A stretch of 64,000 bases of DNA from Parvibaculum sedimenti (GCF_009184905.1 NZ_WESC01000008.1:124001-188000); one strand, 5' to 3'; positions 8,050 to 17,661 are shown, counted from the stretch's first letter. Notes: generated by a model not told the origin, from the sequence alone. A program made the numbers and translations.

Positions 8050-8896
8050 CGATCGCGCCCTCGAGTGCGAAGCTGGCCCAGTCGGGCTTTTCGGGCGTGA
8101 GGCTCGCGTCGCCCGCTTCGAGCACTGCGCCGTCGATGAGATCGAGGCGAAGCAGAGCGAGAATGCGGCTCGTCGGCGCGTCGCCCGAGAACACCATGCC
8201 CGCCTCGCGGCCTGATGAGCGCACCGGTGTATGCGGCTTCGGCAGATCGCCTTCGACGCGGCAGGGGAGCAGGCGCTTTCTCACGCTGCCGCGCCGCTTT
8301 GTGCGCGAGGTGACTTCCTGTCCGACGAAACAGCCCTTCTTGAAGTCGATGCCGTTGAGTTCGTCGAGATTCACTTCGAGCGGGAAGGTGCGGTCGGGCT
8401 CGAAGTCGCGGGCCGCATCACCCACACCGAATGCGATGCGGTGGCGGTGATAATCGGCGGGCGTCGCCGGGGTGAAGCTTTTCAGCGTTTCATCCGGTGT
8501 CGAGGTGACGATGCGGTGGCCGAGCGCGGCAAGGCGCGGATCTGGGAAGGCGCCCGCGGGTGCCGCCTCGCCATCCCACAATGCGGCGACGGAATGGGTA
8601 GCTCCCAGATTTTCGAGCGTCACATCGGCGCGGAGCTTGTAGAAGGCCAGGCGCTTCATCAGATCGGCGGCGCGGGCGCCGTCGCAATCGAGAAGCAGCC
8701 CGTCACCATCGGCGACGATGAAAAAATCGAAGAGGAACTTGCCTTGCGGGGTGAGCAGTGCGGCGTAGATCGCGCGTGGCCCCTCCACCAGATCGATATT
8801 GTTGGTGATGAGCCCTTGCAGGAAGGGCCGCGCATCGGCCCCGCCGACCCTTAAAACCCCGCGCTCCGGCAATATCGACGCCTTCAAGCCACTCAT
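8039..8896 (-). CDS. ygfZ: Folate-binding protein YgfZ (Fe-S cluster maintenance)
   Basis: 285 aa with the GcvT-like fold and the diagnostic KGCFVGQE motif near residue 195, preceded by LNGIDF. YgfZ/IBA57 proteins use folate to help assemble or repair Fe-S enzymes, including tRNA-modifying MiaB. The N-terminus carries the conserved FLQGLITNNI. Transcribed with tag and divergently from the glycosyltransferase gene; 8897-9060 should hold both promoters. Confidence 0.92.
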   Translation of the reverse strand: MSGLKASILPERGVLRVGGADARPFLQGLITNNIDLVEGPRAIYAALLTPQGKFLFDFFIVADGDGLLLDCDGARAADLMKRLAFYKLRADVTLENLGATHSVAALWDGEAAPAGAFPDPRLAALGHRIVTSTPDETLKSFTPATPADYHRHRIAFGVGDAARDFEPDRTFPLEVNLDELNGIDFKKGCFVGQEVTSRTKRRGSVRKRLLPCRVEGDLPKPHTPVRSSGREAGMVFSGDAPTSRILALLRLDLIDGAVLEAGDASLTPEKPDWASFALEGAIDEA

Positions 8897-9060
8897 GTCT
8901 CTTTTATGACTTCCGTTCTGGTGTCCCGCCCGGTCCGGGCCTCACGGGACATTTGGTGAGCCCATTTGTCGTCCGCAAGCACCCTGCCTTGGCAGGGGCT
9001 AGCGGCACTCCTATACTCCGCACCCTTTTTCATTTTACGGCAAGGTCGGCGTTCCGCCGG

Positions 9061-10029
9061 ATGCGTATTCTCTTCATCACTTCGAACCGGATCGGCGATG
9101 CCGTGCTCTCAACGGGGCTTCTGGCCGGCCTGATGGAGCGCTATCCGGGCGCCAAATTCTGGGTGGCGTGCGGGCCGCTCGCGGTTCCCATTTTTGAACA
9201 TGCGCCGGGCGTCGAAAAGGTCATCGTCCTCAAAAAAGCCCCCTGGGCCGGACATTGGCGCAAACTCTTGCGCGAAACCATGTTCCGGCGCTTCGAGGCG
9301 GTGGTCGATCTTCGCGGCTCGGCCACGGCTTATCTGCTCTGCGCGAGGAAGCGGCATGTGCTGAAGGCCAACCACACGCTGCACAGGGTCATTCACAATG
9401 CGGGCGTGGCGGGCTTCGACCCTGCGCCCTGGCCCCGCGTCTGGCCGGGGAAGGAGGCGCGCAAACGGGCTCGCGAGTTGATCCCGGATGGCCGCGTGGT
9501 GCTCGCCCTCGGCCCCTCAGCCAACTGGCCGCGCAAGATGTGGCCGATCGAATATGGGGCAGAGCTTGTTCGCCGCCTGACGGGCCCGGGCGGTCCGCTC
9601 CAGGGCGTGTATGTGCTCATTGCCGCTGCGCCGGGCGAGCGCGAGCTGGTGAAGCCGATCATCGACGAGGTGCCGGACGAGCGGCGCATCGAACTCATTG
9701 GCGAGAATCTGAGCCTCGTCGCTGCTTGTTTCGAGCGAGTGCGGCTCTATATCGGCAATGATTCCGGGCTGATGCATCTTTCCGCCGCGGCAGGCGCGCC
9801 GACGCTCGGTCTTTTCGGGCCGACGCCGGACGGACGCTACGATCCCTGGGGCACGAACACCGCCCGGGTGCGCGGCCCGCGTTCCTACGAGCAGATTTTG
9901 GCCGAAGAGGGTGAGAAATATGCGGGCGAGAGCGCCATGCGCGACCTCTCCGTCGACAAGGTTTATGATGCCGCCTGCGCCCTTCTCGCGCGGACGGAAC
10001 CCAAATCTCAGGAAAAGGACATCGCGTGA
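9061..10029 (+). CDS. Family 9 glycosyltransferase (heptosyltransferase-like)
   Basis: 322 aa from the ATG at 9061 (MRILFITSNRIGDAVLSTGL), the standard N-terminus of ADP-heptose:LPS heptosyltransferases; an in-frame start at 8953 would add an atypical leader. The C-terminal donor-binding domain has YIGNDSGLMHLSAAAGAPTL followed by LFGPT, the family hallmark. Expected to act at the inner membrane on lipopolysaccharide core or another glycan. Its stop overlaps the next start (GTGA), although the partner is an amidohydrolase, so the pairing does not clarify the acceptor. Confidence 0.88.
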   Translation: MRILFITSNRIGDAVLSTGLLAGLMERYPGAKFWVACGPLAVPIFEHAPGVEKVIVLKKAPWAGHWRKLLRETMFRRFEAVVDLRGSATAYLLCARKRHVLKANHTLHRVIHNAGVAGFDPAPWPRVWPGKEARKRARELIPDGRVVLALGPSANWPRKMWPIEYGAELVRRLTGPGGPLQGVYVLIAAAPGERELVKPIIDEVPDERRIELIGENLSLVAACFERVRLYIGNDSGLMHLSAAAGAPTLGLFGPTPDGRYDPWGTNTARVRGPRSYEQILAEEGEKYAGESAMRDLSVDKVYDAACALLARTEPKSQEKDIA

Positions 10030-11363
10030 GCGCCAGCTACGATCTCATCTTCCGGGGCGGCACCATCGTCAATCACGACGGCGTGGGCCGGGGCGACGTT
10101 GCGGTGAAAGACGGGCGCATCGCCGCCATCGGCGATCTTTCACAGGCCAGCGCCGGTGAAATCGTCGACGTGACGGGGCTTCATGTGCTGCCCGGCGTCG
10201 TCGACAGTCAGGTGCATCTGCGCGAGCCCGGCAACGAGCATAAGGAAGACCTCGAGACGGGCGGCCGTGCGGCGGTGCTGGGCGGTGTGACCTCCGTCTT
10301 CGAAATGCCGAACACCAAGCCGCCGACGACGACGCCCGAGGCGCTGGCCGACAAGGTGGCCCGCGCTCGCCATCGTATGTATTGCGACTTCGCCTTTTAT
10401 GGCGGTGCGACGACTGAGAATGTCGATCTGCTGCCGGAGATGGAGCGGATGGCGGGCTGCTGCGGCATCAAGATTTTCATGGGCTCGTCCACGGGTACGC
10501 TTCTCGTCGCGAGCGATGAGGATGTCGCCCGCGTACTTGCCGCAATCAGCCGCCGCGCGGCGGTTCACTCGGAAGATGAATTCCGGCTACGCGACCGGCG
10601 CCCGCTTGCCGAACTCGGCAAGGTCGAGACGCATCCGGTCTGGCGCGATGCCGAGGCGGCGGTGCTTTGCACGACGCGGCTTCTCAGGCTCGCGCGTGAG
10701 GCGGGCAAGCGCATCCATGTGCTGCATGTCTCGACCGCCGACGAAATTCCGCTGCTCGCCGCGGCGAAGGACATTGCCAGCGTCGAGGTGACGCCGCAGC
10801 ATCTGACGCTCGCCGCGCCGGAATGCTACGAGGAACTCGGCTCCTACGCCGTGATGAACCCGCCGATCCGCGACGCGCATCATCGCGCCGGGCTCTGGGC
10901 GGGGCTCGCCGCTGGTGTGGTCGATGTGATCGGCTCCGACCATGCGCCGCATACGCGCGAGGAAAAGGCCGAGACCTATCCGAAATGCCCTTCGGGCATG
11001 CCGGGCGTGCAGACGCTGGTGCCGATCATGCTCGACCATGTGAATGCGGGCAGGCTGACGATCGAGCGTTTCGTCGATCTCACCTCGCACGGGCCGCAGC
11101 GCATCTTCGGCATGGCGCGCAAGGGCCGCATCGCCGTCGGCTATGACGCCGACCTCACCATCGTCGACATGAAGGCGAAGCGCACGATCACCAATGACTG
11201 GATCGCCAGCAAATGCGGCTGGACGCCTTATGACGGCAAGACCGTTACCGGCTGGCCCATCGGCACGGTGGTGCGCGGACGGCGCGTCATGTGGAACGAC
11301 GAGTTGATCGGCGCCGCGGCGGGCGAGCCGATAGTCTTCCTCGAGGCGCTGCCGAGAGGGTAA
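10026..11363 (+). CDS. Dihydroorotase family amidohydrolase (PyrC-like)
   Basis: 445 aa, GTG start overlapping the previous stop. The TIM-barrel amidohydrolase motifs are VVDSQVHLREPG (about 58-69), GIKIFMGSSTG with the bridging Lys, AVHSEDEFRLRDR, HVLHVST and IGSDHAPHTREEK. Dihydroorotase closes carbamoyl-aspartate to dihydroorotate in pyrimidine synthesis. The first His of the usual HxH metal motif is Gln here, a trait I recall in a Rhizobiales clade of dihydroorotase-annotated proteins. It could be a true PyrC or a paralogue acting on a related cyclic amide. No pyrB is beside it. Confidence 0.82.
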   Translation: MSASYDLIFRGGTIVNHDGVGRGDVAVKDGRIAAIGDLSQASAGEIVDVTGLHVLPGVVDSQVHLREPGNEHKEDLETGGRAAVLGGVTSVFEMPNTKPPTTTPEALADKVARARHRMYCDFAFYGGATTENVDLLPEMERMAGCCGIKIFMGSSTGTLLVASDEDVARVLAAISRRAAVHSEDEFRLRDRRPLAELGKVETHPVWRDAEAAVLCTTRLLRLAREAGKRIHVLHVSTADEIPLLAAAKDIASVEVTPQHLTLAAPECYEELGSYAVMNPPIRDAHHRAGLWAGLAAGVVDVIGSDHAPHTREEKAETYPKCPSGMPGVQTLVPIMLDHVNAGRLTIERFVDLTSHGPQRIFGMARKGRIAVGYDADLTIVDMKAKRTITNDWIASKCGWTPYDGKTVTGWPIGTVVRGRRVMWNDELIGAAAGEPIVFLEALPRG

Positions 11364-11383
11364 CGCCCACATTACGAAAGCGG

Positions 11384-11401
11384 CGCTGCGTCAATGCAGC
11401 G
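11384..11401. terminator. Stem-loop between convergent genes
   Basis: CGCTGC (11384-11389) and GCAGCG (11396-11401) with a 6-nt loop, extendable by wobble pairs. It lies at the 3' end of the small Usg-like gene and 21 nt beyond the dihydroorotase-like stop. No T-tract; could end transcription in either direction. Confidence 0.35.
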
Positions 11402-11663
11402 TTGCCATGTAATTCGCATACGGAAATTCGGTCGGACCGATGATCCGCTTCGTGGCGACGCGCACGGAGTGGAGCGGACCGTCGAGGTTTTTCTCCCAAT
11501 GGTCGAGGAACTTCGTCAGCTCCGGATAGCGCGGGGCGAGGTCGTATTCCTGCCATAGGAAGGTCTGGATGAGGCCGTGATGATCCGGCATGTGGTAGAG
11601 GATTTCGGCTGTCACCAGACGGTAGCCGTCGAGCATTCTGGCGAACTCGGAAACTGTCGTCAC
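11391..11663 (-). CDS. Usg-like family protein
   Basis: 90 aa. The sequence MTTVSEFARMLDGYRLVTAE and the segments LWQEYDLAPRYPELTKFL and IGPTEFPYANYMATLH match the small Usg-type family conserved in alphaproteobacteria, first noted near tryptophan genes. Molecular function is unknown. Here it stands alone, convergent with the dihydroorotase-like gene and divergent from the oxidoreductase at 11964. Confidence 0.75.
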   Translation of the reverse strand: MTTVSEFARMLDGYRLVTAEILYHMPDHHGLIQTFLWQEYDLAPRYPELTKFLDHWEKNLDGPLHSVRVATKRIIGPTEFPYANYMATLH

Positions 11664-11963
11664 GCAAGCACCCCCTGCTGTCCAATGACGGACGCGTGAG
11701 GCCCAACGACTCGCCCGGCCTGACGCGCCGATGAACGAATCCTAACGAAGGGGCAGGCGGCTCGTCGATGCCGGCGCGATCGTCGATCCGTGATTTTTCC
11801 TTCGTGTGACATTCACATTGGCACTCGTGGAGCCGGATGGCTGCCTGAAGTCTCGGAGTGCCGGAAAGCGTCGCTTGACCGGGGCGGCGATTTGGGTTCG
11901 TTTGTTCCCCAAAATGCCGGGCCGTCAGAGGCCCTTAGCCAGAAAAAACCCACGGGGAAGCCC
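11664..11963. other. 300-bp intergenic region between divergent genes
   Basis: Lies between the start of the usg-like gene and the preferred ATG of the acryloyl-CoA-reductase-like gene. It should contain both promoters. I see no convincing -35/-10 pair, no strong hairpin and no additional gene; an open frame upstream of 11964 lacks a ribosome site. Confidence 0.5.
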
Positions 11964-12956
11964 ATGTCCGAGACATTTCACGCCATTCGCGTGTCGAAAT
12001 CCGATGCTGGCCAGAAGACGGATTTCGTCGATATCACCCTTGCCGATCTCATGGAGGGCGATGTCACCGTCGCCGTCGATTACTCGACCGTCAATTACAA
12101 GGACGGGCTGGCGCTGACCGGCTCGGCGCCCATCATCCGCAGCTTCCCGCTGATCCCCGGCATCGATTTCGCGGGCACGGTCGAGACCTCGTCGCACGCG
12201 GGCTTCAAGCCCGGCGACAAGGTCGTGCTCAACGGCTACGGCGTCGGCGAGGGCCATCACGGCGGTTATGCACAGAAGGCGCGGGTCAAGGGCGACTGGC
12301 TGGTGAAGCTCCCGGCCAATATCTCGACCGCCCATGCCATGGCGATCGGCACGGCGGGTTACACGGCCATGCTTTGCGTGCTCGCCCTCGAACATGAAGG
12401 CGTGACGCCCGATAAGGGCGATGTGCTGGTGACGGGCGCGGCGGGCGGCGTCGGCTCGGTGGCCATCGCGCTTCTTGCGAAGCTCGGCTATCGTGTCATC
12501 GCCTCGACGGGCCGCGCGTCCGAGGCGGCTTACCTGAAAGGCCTTGGCGCCGCCGACATCATCGACCGCAACGAGCTTTCGGCGCCGGGCCGTCCGCTCG
12601 GCAAGGAGCGCTGGGCAGGCGCCGTCGATGCGGTGGGCAGCCACACGCTCGCCAACGTCCTCTCGATGACGCGGTATGGCGGCGCGGTTGCGGCATGCGG
12701 CCTCGCGCAAGGTCTTGATCTTCCGGCCTCCGTCGCGCCCTTCATTCTGCGCGGCATCACGCTTTGCGGCATCGATAGCGTGATGGCGCCGATGAAGAAG
12801 CGCGAAGCGGCCTGGGCGCGCCTCGCGAAGGATCTCGATCTGGGCAAGCTCGACGCCATGACCTCGCGTGCGACGCTGAAGGATGTGCCGCAACTCGGCA
12901 CTGACATTCTGGCGGGCAAAGTTCGCGGCCGCGTCGTCGTCGACGTGAACGCCTGA
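11964..12956 (+). CDS. Acryloyl-CoA reductase / YhdH-family quinone oxidoreductase
   Basis: 330 aa from the ATG at 11964 ([12 protein letters not shown]), chosen because the upstream in-frame extension does not match the family. Zinc-free MDR fold: N-terminal part with [11 protein letters not shown], cofactor domain with [20 protein letters not shown] for NADPH, and [20 protein letters not shown] near the C-terminus, typical of the YhdH/AcuI group. AcuI reduces acryloyl-CoA to propionyl-CoA and detoxifies acrylate. The next gene is an acyl-CoA ligase 19 nt downstream, so a role in an acyl-CoA pathway is reasonable; the substrate is not proven. Confidence 0.85.
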   Translation: MSETFHAIRVSKSDAGQKTDFVDITLADLMEGDVTVAVDYSTVNYKDGLALTGSAPIIRSFPLIPGIDFAGTVETSSHAGFKPGDKVVLNGYGVGEGHHGGYAQKARVKGDWLVKLPANISTAHAMAIGTAGYTAMLCVLALEHEGVTPDKGDVLVTGAAGGVGSVAIALLAKLGYRVIASTGRASEAAYLKGLGAADIIDRNELSAPGRPLGKERWAGAVDAVGSHTLANVLSMTRYGGAVAACGLAQGLDLPASVAPFILRGITLCGIDSVMAPMKKREAAWARLAKDLDLGKLDAMTSRATLKDVPQLGTDILAGKVRGRVVVDVNA

Positions 12957-12975
12957 CGTATTGGGGGAGAGAAGT

Positions 12976-14823
12976 ATGGATATGTCGAAGCCGCCGTTCC
13001 GCGAGCCGAAATATGTCGAGCGCAAGGTGGAGGTGGAGCACAAGCCCGACGGCTCCATCATCCTGCGCAATCCGCATCCGCTGCGCGGCGTGCCGGAAAA
13101 CCTGATTGCGCCCTTCCGCCGCTGGGCGGTTGAAGCGCCGGATCGCGTCTGGCTCGGCATGCGCAAGCCCGCCAAGCAGGGCTTCGGCGAATGGGAGCTT
13201 CTCACCTACAAGGATGCCGAACGGAAGATCAGCGCCATTGCGCAGGCGCTGCTCGACCGCGGGCTGGGTCAGAAGACGCCGCTGATGATCCTGTCGGGCA
13301 ATTCGATCGAACACGCGCTCATCACCTATGGCGCGATGCTGGCCGGCGTGCCGGTTGCGCCCGTGTCGCCTTCCTACAGCACGATCAGCTCGGCTTTCGA
13401 CAAGCTCGAATATGTCTTCGAGCTGATCGAGCCGAAGATGATCTTCATGCAGTCGGGCGCGCCCTTCGAGCGCGCGCTCGGCTCGCTCAATCTCGAAGGT
13501 ATTGAACTCGTCTCGGTGGATGGATTGCACGGCACGCGCTTTGCCGATCTTCTGGCGACGGCGCCGGGGCAGGCGGTGGAAGAGGCCTATGCGCGTCTCA
13601 ACGACGACATGGTCGCGAAGTACATGCTGACTTCCGGTTCTACCGGCATGCCCAAGGCCGTCATCATGACGGCGCGCATGATGTGCGTGAATTCGGTCAT
13701 GCCGCGAAGTCTGACGCGACCGGAAGAAGACAATGTGCCGCCGGTGCTGCTCAACTGGTTGCCCTGGAATCATTGCTTCGGCGCCAACGCCATTCTCAAC
13801 AACAACACGGTTGCGGGCGGCACGCTCTATATCGATGGCGGGCGTCCCGTGCCGGGCGGCTTCGCGGAGACGGTGCAGAACTTGCGCGAAATCGCGCCGA
13901 CCAATTTTTCGAGCGTGCCCGCAGGCTACAACATGCTGGTCGACGAACTCGAAAAGGACGACGACCTGGCGCGGCATTTCTTCTCGCGCCTTCGCACGCT
14001 TGCTTATGGCGGCGCGGCCCTGTCGCAGGATCTTTACGAGCGCATCCAGCAGGTCGCGATCCGCATCACCGGCGAGCGCATCGTCTTTTCGTCGGGATAC
14101 GGCGCGACGGAGACGGCGCCGACCATCATGAACGTGCATTGGGCGACCGAGCGCATGGGCCTCATCGGCCTTCCGCTGCCGGGCGTCGAGATCAAGCTAG
14201 CGCCGGTCGGTCAGAAGCTCGAAGTGCGTGCGCGTGGCGCGTGCATCACGCAGGGCTATCTCAACAATCCGGTGAAGACGCAGGAAGCCTATGACGAGGA
14301 AGGTTTCTACCGCCTCGGCGACGGCGCGCGGTTCGTCGATCCGGAGCATCCGGAAGAGGGCCTCGTCTTCGACGGCCGCGTGGCGGAAGATTTCAAGCTC
14401 TCCACCGGGACATGGGTGAGTGCGGGCAAGCTGCGCGTCGATGCGCTGGCCTTCACGAACGGCCTTCTCCAGGATGCGCTGGTGGCAGGGCTCGACCGCG
14501 ACTATATCGGCATTCTCGGCTTCCCGAATCTCGTCGCTTGTCGCGCAGCTGCCGGCAAGCCCGATCTCGACGCTGAGGATATCGTGCGACATCCTGCCGT
14601 CCTCGAAAGTCTTGCGGCTGGATTACGCGCGCATAACAAGGACAATCCCGGATCGAGCACGCGCATCGAGCGGGCGCTTCTGATGGTCGAGGCGCCAAGT
14701 ATCGGCGCTGGCGAATTGACCGACAAGGGGTATATCAATCAGTCTGTCTCTCTGGCCCGACGCGCGGCGCTGGTGGAGAAGCTCTATGCAAATCCGCCCG
14801 GCAACGACGTCGTGGTTGTGTAA
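12976..14823 (+). CDS. Feruloyl-CoA synthase-like AMP-forming acyl-CoA ligase
   Basis: 615 aa from the ATG at 12976, which follows GGGGGAGAGA; an upstream TTG at 12961 is less likely. AMP-binding signature MLTSGSTGMPKAVIM, then SSGYGATETAPTIM and a C-terminal RLGDGARFVD block. The overall length and the long N-terminal part resemble feruloyl-CoA synthetases, which activate hydroxycinnamates with ATP and CoA. Operon with an acryloyl-CoA-reductase-like protein, a LysE exporter and a ThDP enzyme. No enoyl-CoA hydratase/aldolase or vanillin dehydrogenase is adjacent, so the ferulate assignment is by family only. Confidence 0.8.
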   Translation: MDMSKPPFREPKYVERKVEVEHKPDGSIILRNPHPLRGVPENLIAPFRRWAVEAPDRVWLGMRKPAKQGFGEWELLTYKDAERKISAIAQALLDRGLGQKTPLMILSGNSIEHALITYGAMLAGVPVAPVSPSYSTISSAFDKLEYVFELIEPKMIFMQSGAPFERALGSLNLEGIELVSVDGLHGTRFADLLATAPGQAVEEAYARLNDDMVAKYMLTSGSTGMPKAVIMTARMMCVNSVMPRSLTRPEEDNVPPVLLNWLPWNHCFGANAILNNNTVAGGTLYIDGGRPVPGGFAETVQNLREIAPTNFSSVPAGYNMLVDELEKDDDLARHFFSRLRTLAYGGAALSQDLYERIQQVAIRITGERIVFSSGYGATETAPTIMNVHWATERMGLIGLPLPGVEIKLAPVGQKLEVRARGACITQGYLNNPVKTQEAYDEEGFYRLGDGARFVDPEHPEEGLVFDGRVAEDFKLSTGTWVSAGKLRVDALAFTNGLLQDALVAGLDRDYIGILGFPNLVACRAAAGKPDLDAEDIVRHPAVLESLAAGLRAHNKDNPGSSTRIERALLMVEAPSIGAGELTDKGYINQSVSLARRAALVEKLYANPPGNDVVVV

Positions 14824-14841
14824 CGAGGAAGACGGACGGCG

Positions 14842-15483
14842 ATGCTGGATCTGGGGCTTGTGGCGAGCGGACTTGTGATCGGAATTGCGGTCGCCGCTCC
14901 CATTGGGCCAGTTAACCTTATCGTCATCCGCCGCACACTTCGCCTGGGCACGCTGGTTGGATTTCTTTCCGGTGCGGGCGCGGCCGTCGGCGACGGAGTC
15001 TTCGCGACGATTGCGGGTTTCGGCCTTACCGCTGCCATCGATTTCGTGGTGCGCCATGAAATGACGCTGCAACTCATCGGCGGCCTGTTTCTTGTCGCGC
15101 TCGGACTTCATACCTTTCGGGCGCATCCTCATCTGGAGGATGCCGAAAATGAAAATCCGTCGGGTGCATTGGCGCGTGTCTTTGCGACGACATTCGCGCT
15201 CACCATCACCAACCCCGCGACCATGCTGGGCTTCATCGCCATTTTCGGTGGCGTGTCCCGGCTGACGGTGCAGGGCAATGGGTACGGCCACGCGGCTATG
15301 CTGGTGGGCTCAGTCTTTCTCGGTTCGATGCTCTGGTGGGCGGGACTTTCCGGCTTTGTCAGTCTTTTCCGCCAGCGCATGAATGATCACCTGCTAGAGC
15401 TGGTCAATCATGTCTCGGGCGGCCTTATCACGCTGTTTGGCCTTGCCGTGCTTGGACGTGTGGCATGGCGCTTTTTCGGTTAA
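14842..15483 (+). CDS. LysE/RhtB family exporter
   Basis: 213 aa, about six hydrophobic segments. The N-terminus VIGIAVAAPIGPVNLIVIRR is the typical LysE signature (Pro-Ile-Gly-Pro), followed by LGTLVGFLSGAGAAVGDGVF and ITNPATMLGFIAIF. These inner-membrane proteins export amino acids or related small molecules. Starts 18 nt after the ligase gene on the same strand; the cargo could be a by-product of the neighbouring pathway, but nothing in the sequence shows it. Confidence 0.85.
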   Translation: MLDLGLVASGLVIGIAVAAPIGPVNLIVIRRTLRLGTLVGFLSGAGAAVGDGVFATIAGFGLTAAIDFVVRHEMTLQLIGGLFLVALGLHTFRAHPHLEDAENENPSGALARVFATTFALTITNPATMLGFIAIFGGVSRLTVQGNGYGHAAMLVGSVFLGSMLWWAGLSGFVSLFRQRMNDHLLELVNHVSGGLITLFGLAVLGRVAWRFFG

Positions 15484-15536
15484 GGTCGCAGGCCAAACGA
15501 AGCCGCGACGACAATAAATGAATATGGGAGACGGCG

Positions 15537-17090
15537 ATGAGTGAGATGAACGGCGCAGAAAGCCTTGTGCGGACGCTTGTGGCTTCCGGCGTCGAGGTTT
15601 GCTTCAGCAATCCCGGCACGTCCGAAATGCATTTCGTCGCCGCTCTCGACAAGGTCGACGGCATGCGCGCGGTGCTCGGCCTTTTCGAGGGTGCGGTGAC
15701 GGGCATGGCGGATGGTTATGGCCGCATGGCGGACAAGCCCGCGGCGACGCTGCTCCACCTCGGGCCGGGCCTCGCCAATGGTCTTGCCAACCTCCACAAC
15801 GCGCGCCGCGCCTCGACGCCCATCGTCAATATCGTCGGCGATCACGCCACCTATCATGCGCAGTATGACGCGCCGCTCGCGTCCGACCTCGCGGGCTTCG
15901 CGCGGCCCGTTTCCGGCTGGCTGCATTCGAGCCCCAACGCGAAGACGGTCGCCGCCGACGGTGCCCGCGCGGTGCAGGCGGCGCGTTCGGCTCCTGGCCG
16001 TATCGCGACGCTGATCCTTCCCGCTGACACGGCCTGGCTGGAAGCGGATGGCCCCGCGCCGGCGCTTCCCGTGGCCGATCCTGCGCCCGTCGCGCCCGAG
16101 ATGATCGATCTCGTTGCCAAGGCGCTGAAGAGCGGCCGCAAGGCGGCGATCATCATTCGCGGGCCTGGTCTTCGCAAGCGCGGGCTTCATGCGGCAGGCC
16201 GCATCGCGGCAAAGACCGGCGCGCGCATCATGTGCGATACCTTCGCGCCGCGCCTCGAACGCGGGGCAGGCATCGTTGCCGTTGAACGCATTCCCTATTT
16301 TGCGGAGCAGATCGTCGATACCTTCAAGGATGTCGAGGAACTGATCCTTGTCGGCGCGCAGCCTCCCGTCTCGTTCTTCGCCTATCCGGGCAAGGCGAGC
16401 TATTGTGCGCCGGAAAGCGCGAAGATCCATTATCTCGCGCAAGCCTATGAAGATGGCGTCGCCGCGCTCGAGGCGTTGGCGGACGCGCTGGGCGCGCCGA
16501 AAGATCCGATCCATGTGGCGCAGGGAACGAAAGGCGATCTGCCCAAGGGCAGGCTCGATCAATTCAGCGCCGGCCAGATCGTTGCGCACTTCCTGCCCGA
16601 AGGCGCGATCATTTCCGACGAGGCGGCGACATCCGGCCTTGGCTCGATGATTGCGACGGCGGCAGCGCCGTTTCACGATTACCTGTCGCTCACCGGCGGC
16701 GCGATCGGTCAGGGCCTTCCGCTGGCGACGGGCGCGGCAGTGGCGAAGCCCGACCGCAAGGTCGTCTGCCTGCATGGTGATGGCGGCGCAATGTACACGT
16801 TGCAGGCGCTCTGGACGCAGGCGCGCGAAAAGCTCGACGTTGTGAACGTCATCTTCGCCAACCACTCCTATGCGATCCTGAATATCGAGCTCGCCCGCGT
16901 CGGCGCCGGCAATCCGGGGCCCAAGGCGCTCTCCATGCTCGACCTGCACAACCCGGAACTGAACTGGGTGCATCTCGCGCAGGGCATGGGCGTCGAGGCG
17001 ACGCGCGTCGAGACGGCGGAGGAATTCGCCGACGCCTATTCGAGCGCGATCAAGGCCAAGGGGCCGCGCCTCATCGAAGTGATGCTCTGA
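15537..17090 (+). CDS. ThDP-dependent enzyme, acetolactate synthase large-subunit-like
   Basis: 517 aa with three domains. Catalytic Glu lies in LFEGAVTGMADGYGRM (about residues 49-64), the central domain carries AAIIIRGPGL, and the ThDP/Mg motif is HGDGGAMYTLQ ending near FANHSYAIL. Shorter than IlvB/IlvI (about 570 aa) and with no regulatory subunit next to it, so it may be a decarboxylase or lyase of the benzoylformate/acetolactate type rather than branched-chain synthesis. Last gene of the 11964-17090 group. Confidence 0.8.
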   Translation: MSEMNGAESLVRTLVASGVEVCFSNPGTSEMHFVAALDKVDGMRAVLGLFEGAVTGMADGYGRMADKPAATLLHLGPGLANGLANLHNARRASTPIVNIVGDHATYHAQYDAPLASDLAGFARPVSGWLHSSPNAKTVAADGARAVQAARSAPGRIATLILPADTAWLEADGPAPALPVADPAPVAPEMIDLVAKALKSGRKAAIIIRGPGLRKRGLHAAGRIAAKTGARIMCDTFAPRLERGAGIVAVERIPYFAEQIVDTFKDVEELILVGAQPPVSFFAYPGKASYCAPESAKIHYLAQAYEDGVAALEALADALGAPKDPIHVAQGTKGDLPKGRLDQFSAGQIVAHFLPEGAIISDEAATSGLGSMIATAAAPFHDYLSLTGGAIGQGLPLATGAAVAKPDRKVVCLHGDGGAMYTLQALWTQAREKLDVVNVIFANHSYAILNIELARVGAGNPGPKALSMLDLHNPELNWVHLAQGMGVEATRVETAEEFADAYSSAIKAKGPRLIEVML

Positions 17091-17105
17091 AAAAGGTAGC
17101 CGGGG

Positions 17106-17402
17106 CTAGTTCATTACGCGGTTGAGCGTGAACTCGCCCTGGCGGACACGATCCGGGAGGCCGGCGGCCATTTCGGCCACGGCTTCCTCTCCATAAGCCT
17201 CTACCATGTCGGAAAGGGCGGCGAAGATCGCAGTCGTGGCGAGGATATCTGCGGAAACGCCTTCGGCCAGCGCTTCGTCCCAGGCATCCAGAATGTTCTG
17301 GAGCGCCATGCGGCGCTGCTCGCTCTCATTCGGGGCGGAAGGGTCGAGACCTTCGTCGTCGATCGAATTGAACCAGGAATCACCGGAAGAATCTTCGGCC
17401 AT
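17106..17402 (-). CDS. Conserved hypothetical protein
   Basis: 98 aa from the ATG at 17402 (MAEDSSGDSWFNSIDDEG), preceded on its strand by AGAGGG; a longer in-frame start at 17567 gives an unlikely basic leader. Acidic and predicted helical (LQNILDAWDEALAEGVSADI, SDMVEAYGEEAVAEMAAGLP). No signal peptide or membrane segment. Looks like a small soluble protein of alphaproteobacteria; no function can be assigned. Convergent with the ThDP enzyme. Confidence 0.65.
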   Translation of the reverse strand: MAEDSSGDSWFNSIDDEGLDPSAPNESEQRRMALQNILDAWDEALAEGVSADILATTAIFAALSDMVEAYGEEAVAEMAAGLPDRVRQGEFTLNRVMN

Positions 17403-17633
17403 CACGCCCTCTGCTTGCGCCCTCGGAGAGAGGGCACGGGCGGCACGGCGATGGAGAACGTCCCCATCAGGCACCCAAACCACCCATATTTTGCTCTTGT
17501 AACATATTTTGGGCAAAAGTCGCCTGTGTCGTGAAAGAGAGGTTAACGGCCGTGATGCATCGGCCACAGCTTCTCAGGAGCCGATGCGTTGCGGCTCGTT
17601 CACTTTTTCGGGCCATTGGGACCCACAAATGGC

Positions 17634-17661
17634 GCGTCCCGCCCCTTTGGGAGCGGGACGC
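17634..17661. terminator. Stem-loop terminator after SDR gene
   Basis: Nine-bp perfect stem GCGTCCCGC (17634-17642) with GCGGGACGC (17653-17661) around a loop that can itself pair CCC/GGG. It lies 25 nt past the stop of the leftward SDR gene. No T-tract. Confidence 0.55.
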
